Source: G965247775 sp965247775
Lineage (GTDB): Bacteria; Chloroflexota; Dehalococcoidia; Bin125
Direction of reading: 5' to 3'
DNA: 64,000 nucleotides
Assembly (NCBI GenBank): GCA_965247775.1
Contig: OZ252031.1
Location: 1,178,001 to 1,242,000, forward strand
Part shown: positions 61,203-64,000 of the stretch, piece after piece
Numbering within the stretch: the stretch's first letter is position 1
Layout: each line of letters begins with the position of its first letter
Position numbers and translations under genes: made by a program
Notes under the pieces: model-generated
What the model was told of the DNA's origin: nothing
Databases searched by the model: none
The model's input: the letters and a program-made list of their open reading frames with translations, nothing else

Positions 61203-62228
61203 GTGCCCAGACTCTTCCGTCGGTCCACCGACGCCGAATCCCCAAGCGACGACACCCCAGCCGAAACCAACGGCGACGCCGCCCCAGCCCGCCGCAGCCG
61301 CGCCGGGAGCACCGCCGCCGCCGCGCCCATCCGCAAAGCGGCTGCGCGCAAGACGCCCGCGCGCAAGACGCCCGCGCGCAAGACCACCGCTGCGCGCAAG
61401 ACCGCCACCGCCCGCAAAGCCACCAAGCCCGCCGCCAACATTGTCCCCGCCGACTCCGGCGACAAGCCCAGCCGCCGCCGCGGCTCCCGCGGCGGCGGCG
61501 GCCGAACCCGCAGCGGCAACGGCGCCACCGCCGCCTCCACCACCGCAACCGCAACCGGCGCGGCCGATCCTGCCGCCGCCCCGCAGCCGGCCCAAGACGA
61601 CGCTGAGACGGAATTCCTCACCCTCCTCCGGGGCCAATCCCAACTCCTCGAGCGCCAGAACCAACTCCTCCAGTCCCTCATTGAGGTCCAGGGCGCCGCC
61701 ACCGGCGACAGCAGCGGCGACCTCTCCATCGGCATCAAGCCCCGCATGGCCCTCTTCGTCGACGTCCCCAACATCCTCTACGCCGCCGAACGCTCCGGCG
61801 TCACCGTGGACTGGGAAAAGACCCAGCGCTTCCTCGCCCGCGGCCGCACCCTCGTCCGCTCCATCGCCTACGCCCCCATCTCCGACGACCCCGACTCCCG
61901 CCGCGAAATGGAACGTTTCGTCCTCCCCTTCCTCGACAAGGACTACCGCATCGTCACCAAGCCGCTCAAGCGCTTCTCCGGCGGCGGCGTCAAAGCCAAC
62001 TTCGACGTCGAACTTGCCATCGACATCCTCACCATGGCCGACCGTCTCGACGTCATCGGCCTCATCTCCGGCGACGGCGACTTCCGCCGCCTCATCGAAA
62101 TCGTCAGCGCCCGTGGCGTCCGCGTCGAAGTCGCCGCCTTCGGCCATTCCACCTCGCACGACCTGCGCGAAGTCGCCGACCGCTACATCGACATCGCCGC
62201 CTATGTGCCCGAACTTTGTGAGAGCTGA
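61203..62228 (+). CDS. NYN (LabA/DUF88-like) domain protein with a histone H1-like tail
   Basis: 341 residues. Residues about 20-100 are a Lys/Ala/Arg-rich, disordered segment with tandem ARKTPARKT units (DNA repeat around 61340-61400), resembling H1/AlgP-type nucleic-acid-binding tails. Residues about 180-341 form a NYN domain of the PIN-like nuclease fold: ALFVDVPNILYAAERSG, ANFDVELAIDILTMADRLDV and LISGDGDFRRLIEIVSARGV, with the conserved aspartates. NYN proteins are predicted RNases. GTG start 8 bp after mrp, so probably cotranscribed. Confidence 0.88.
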   Translation: MPRLFRRSTDAESPSDDTPAETNGDAAPARRSRAGSTAAAAPIRKAAARKTPARKTPARKTTAARKTATARKATKPAANIVPADSGDKPSRRRGSRGGGGRTRSGNGATAASTTATATGAADPAAAPQPAQDDAETEFLTLLRGQSQLLERQNQLLQSLIEVQGAATGDSSGDLSIGIKPRMALFVDVPNILYAAERSGVTVDWEKTQRFLARGRTLVRSIAYAPISDDPDSRREMERFVLPFLDKDYRIVTKPLKRFSGGGVKANFDVELAIDILTMADRLDVIGLISGDGDFRRLIEIVSARGVRVEVAAFGHSTSHDLREVADRYIDIAAYVPELCES

Positions 62229-62518
62229 GCAACGAACGGCCCAAGCTCTGCGAGGAGTGAGATGCCGACAGTCCCATCCTCGCGAAAGCCATCACAACCA
62301 CCCCTCACGCGGCGACCCCAGAGCGGTACCGGTACGCCCAGGGGCACTCCCCCGTCTTCGCCATCGTCAGCAACCCGCTCAACGGCACCGTCGCTCTGGC
62401 GGACTAGGCAGCGACAGGTCCCGCGCGGCGGCGCCCGCGCCGGACGTCAAGCCCCGGACGGCGTGACATGGCGCCCATAGGGGACGCCGCGCGGATCGCC
62501 TCGTGACGGTCCGACGGC
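62229..62518. other. Gap with a short protein-like remnant
   Basis: About 290 bp without an intact gene. Near 62316-62407 a frame ending in TAG encodes QGHSPVFAIVSNPLNGTVAL, which looks like the end of an Ig/cadherin-type repeat protein and is probably debris. Confidence 0.35.
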
Positions 62519-62740
62519 CTAGCCAGCCTGGAGGGACCGGAACCCAGAGTAGCGAAGGTCCACGGTCGCGATGCGGCCGTCCTGCACCTTGCAGTGCGCG
62601 TTGTGCTCGATGGCCTCCACGCGGTCGCCGTCCGGCCGCTGCAACCGCGTCCGCTACAGCGCGTGCAGGCGTTCCCCCACGACGGCCACCGCGCCGTGCG
62701 TCACCTCGAACAGCCCCAAGCTCGCCCCAGAAGGACTGGG
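62519..62740 (-). pseudogene. Fragment of a small conserved protein (SnoaL/NTF2-like tail) with an in-frame TAG
   Basis: Immediately downstream of the OsmC-like gene the minus strand encodes LGLFEVTHGAVAVVGERLHA, a TAG at 62654-62656, then GDRVEAIEHNAHCKVQDGRI and TVDLRYSGFRSLQAG before the TAG at 62519. The last part resembles the C-terminal strands of SnoaL/NTF2-like proteins. The 5' end and frame integrity are lost. Confidence 0.5.
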
Positions 62741-63304
62741 CTAATCGTCCGCCAGCTCCACGCTCACCGGAATCCCCCGGCTGATCGTGTCGAAGACAAA
62801 CGAGCGCTGCGGCGCCTTCTCCACGATGTCCCGCAGCGTTTCGCGCGGCGCGTCCCCCTTCACCCGGAACGACACCTTGATGTCCTGGAAGCCGTTCGGA
62901 ACCGCGTCCGACAGCCCCAGCGCCCCCTGCACGTCGCAATTGCCTTCCAGCGTCGATTCCACCTCCGTCAGCTTCACCCCCCGCGCCGACGCCGAGTACA
63001 CCACCGTCGTCGTCAGGCATGCGGCCAGGGCGTGCAGCGCCGCCTCCGCCGGGTTGGCCCCCGTGTCCGTCCCGATCAGAACCGCCGGCTCCCCCGCGTC
63101 GATCTGGTGGGGCTGCGTGTGGTCCATATCCTGCCCCGCCCCAAAGAAGTTCGTGATCGTCGTCCGGTTGTGCGCTCCGTCGATCCAGCGGTTCTGTGCG
63201 CGGAACTGGAACTTGCCCAGATCGGGTTGCTCATTGATCAAGTTGAGCGTCGCGTAGAGCGTCCCCACGTCCACCCCGTTGATCGGTGCTGGCTGGTCTG
63301 GCAT
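62741..63304 (-). CDS. OsmC-family protein without the second active-site Cys
   Basis: 187 residues. The domain shows DTGANPAEAALHALAACLTT with the first conserved Cys, and VSFRVKGDAPRETLRDIVEK before the second site. There the usual CPVxxT reads SFVFDTISRGIPV, so the second Cys is Ser. OsmC/Ohr proteins are thiol peroxidases using both cysteines; loss of one suggests a different activity. ATG 63304. Upstream lies a gap of about 200 bp to the acyl-CoA dehydrogenase gene. Confidence 0.87.
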   Translation of the reverse strand: MPDQPAPINGVDVGTLYATLNLINEQPDLGKFQFRAQNRWIDGAHNRTTITNFFGAGQDMDHTQPHQIDAGEPAVLIGTDTGANPAEAALHALAACLTTTVVYSASARGVKLTEVESTLEGNCDVQGALGLSDAVPNGFQDIKVSFRVKGDAPRETLRDIVEKAPQRSFVFDTISRGIPVSVELADD

Positions 63305-63501
63305 CGCGTTCCTTCCCGTTTCACCGCTGGGCCGCCGCAACCCCCGTCGGCATCCTAGTCCTCTGGACCGCCACGGTCCCTCCGAAACCTTACAATGCCA
63401 CCCTCCGGTGTCAATTGCTCCGCCCTCGTCTGGGAGACGCGGTGCATGCGGTCCCGCCACGCCGCTCGCGCGACCGGGACGACCGCCGGGCCCTCCAGCG
63501 C

Positions 63502-64000
63502 TCAGCCCAGCGTCGGCTCCACCCCCAGCGTCACCTGGCCGATGAACTCATAGGCCACGTTCGCCCCCAGCGGGTGCATGAACGGCGTCGCGCGCACATC
63601 CCGGTAGGCGCGCGAGAGGCGGTTCTGGCTCAGGTACCCCACCCCGCCCGACAGGCTCAGCGCCCGATCCACCACCCGTGGCGCCGCGCTCTGGATGAAC
63701 GCCTTGGCGATCTGCGTCTGCGTGAACACGGCGCGGATCGCCTCGTGCTCGCCCGGCTCCGCGGGATGCTGTGCGTAGTACACGTCCACCAGGCTCGCCG
63801 CCCGGCTGAGCGTCCCTCGCATCGCCGCCAGATCGATCTCGTTCTCCGCCGCCAGCATCTGCAGGTACGGGCGTTTCGCCTGTGCCCGCTGCCCGGGCCG
63901 CTTCCGGATCCCATCGACGGCGTCCTGCTGGGCGATCTCGGCGATCCCCAGCGGCGCGCTCCCGTGCAGCGGCCCCGAGTTCAAGTTCCGCTCCAGGAAC
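63502..64000 (-). CDS. Acyl-CoA dehydrogenase family protein, C-terminal part
   Basis: The frame is open to the window edge; the 5' part is outside. About 166 residues are visible, the helical C-terminal domain: ARVVDRALSLSGGVGYLSQN-like sequence and YRDVRATPFMHPLGANVAYE near the end. This resembles the flavin acyl-CoA dehydrogenase group with a C-terminal PFMHPLG motif. Substrate cannot be told from this part. Confidence 0.82.
   Translation of the reverse strand, partial: FLERNLNSGPLHGSAPLGIAEIAQQDAVDGIRKRPGQRAQAKRPYLQMLAAENEIDLAAMRGTLSRAASLVDVYYAQHPAEPGEHEAIRAVFTQTQIAKAFIQSAAPRVVDRALSLSGGVGYLSQNRLSRAYRDVRATPFMHPLGANVAYEFIGQVTLGVEPTLG

Noticed and set aside
1..64000. CRISPR arrays and transposase genes
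   Set aside because: No regularly spaced repeats of CRISPR length and no recognisable transposase or integrase were seen on either strand.

Overview
The window is very GC-rich bacterial DNA, densely coding, with short gaps and frequent ATGA/TGATG stop-start overlaps. Gene content (a metG of the type seen in Dehalococcoides, a GuaB3-like protein, MaoC/FAS1-type dehydratases, a family III CoA-transferase, a form II molybdenum hydroxylase, a metG-tatD-polyprenyl synthase order) suggests a high-GC Chloroflexota lineage, probably near Dehalococcoidia. This is inference; no rRNA gene is present to confirm it.

Layout. 1-5850: end of a YbbR/CdaR-like gene, then der-plsY-gpsA (GTPase and phospholipid synthesis), a HEAT-repeat protein, a Nudix hydrolase and a GNAT acetyltransferase. 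5884-8245: two MaoC/hot-dog proteins, a lipoprotein and a PHP phosphoesterase. 8451-18323: a respiratory complex I operon nuoA-C-D-H-J-K-(small ORF)-L-M-N with a recognisable promoter but with no nuoB, nuoI or nuoEFG. 18350-20195: a horizontally acquired-looking ATPase plus DUF4276-like pair resembling OLD/PARIS defence modules, overlapping a ybeY-methyltransferase fusion gene. 21332-23270: a probable c-di-GMP (GEMM-I) riboswitch followed by gene debris, including a frameshifted phospholipase C. 23271-27359: the dnaX-ybaB-recR-recO-fmdB recombination/replication cluster. 27460-29105: an orphan-looking C5 DNA methyltransferase with an unknown small partner.

29135-35496 is a leftward operon rsmI-metG-tatD-polyprenyl synthase, interrupted between tatD and the synthase by a 1.9 kb lower-GC island bounded by 68-bp direct copies of the tatD 3' end. 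35586-37337: a structured leader, a GuaB3-like gene and a TfoX-like gene. 37488-40734: leftward hisS-prfA-prmC. 40882-43083: relA/spoT. 43084-47623: a CoA-transferase and a D-2-hydroxyacid dehydrogenase set between decayed genes. 47624-51848: comM, tRNA-Arg(CCG) and a lone molybdenum hydroxylase large subunit. 52222-55804: a broken MarR gene, ggt, a membrane-anchored cyclophilin and a small membrane protein. 55933-58029: tRNA-Pro(TGG) and a lone OLD-family nuclease. 58061-62228: pyrD, a zinc-binding small protein, a SufR-like regulator, an Mrp-type ATPase lacking its CxxC, and a NYN-domain protein with a histone-like tail. 62519-64000: gene debris, an OsmC-like protein and the end of an acyl-CoA dehydrogenase.

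The overall picture is intact housekeeping operons separated by pockets in which foreign defence-type genes arrive and accessory genes decay. The most unusual items are the tatD-flanked island, the ATPase/DUF4276 module abutting the YbeY fusion, the riboswitch left in front of a ruined gene, the incomplete nuo locus with small sequence duplications at its gene junctions, and several family proteins that have lost signature cysteines (DnaX, Mrp).
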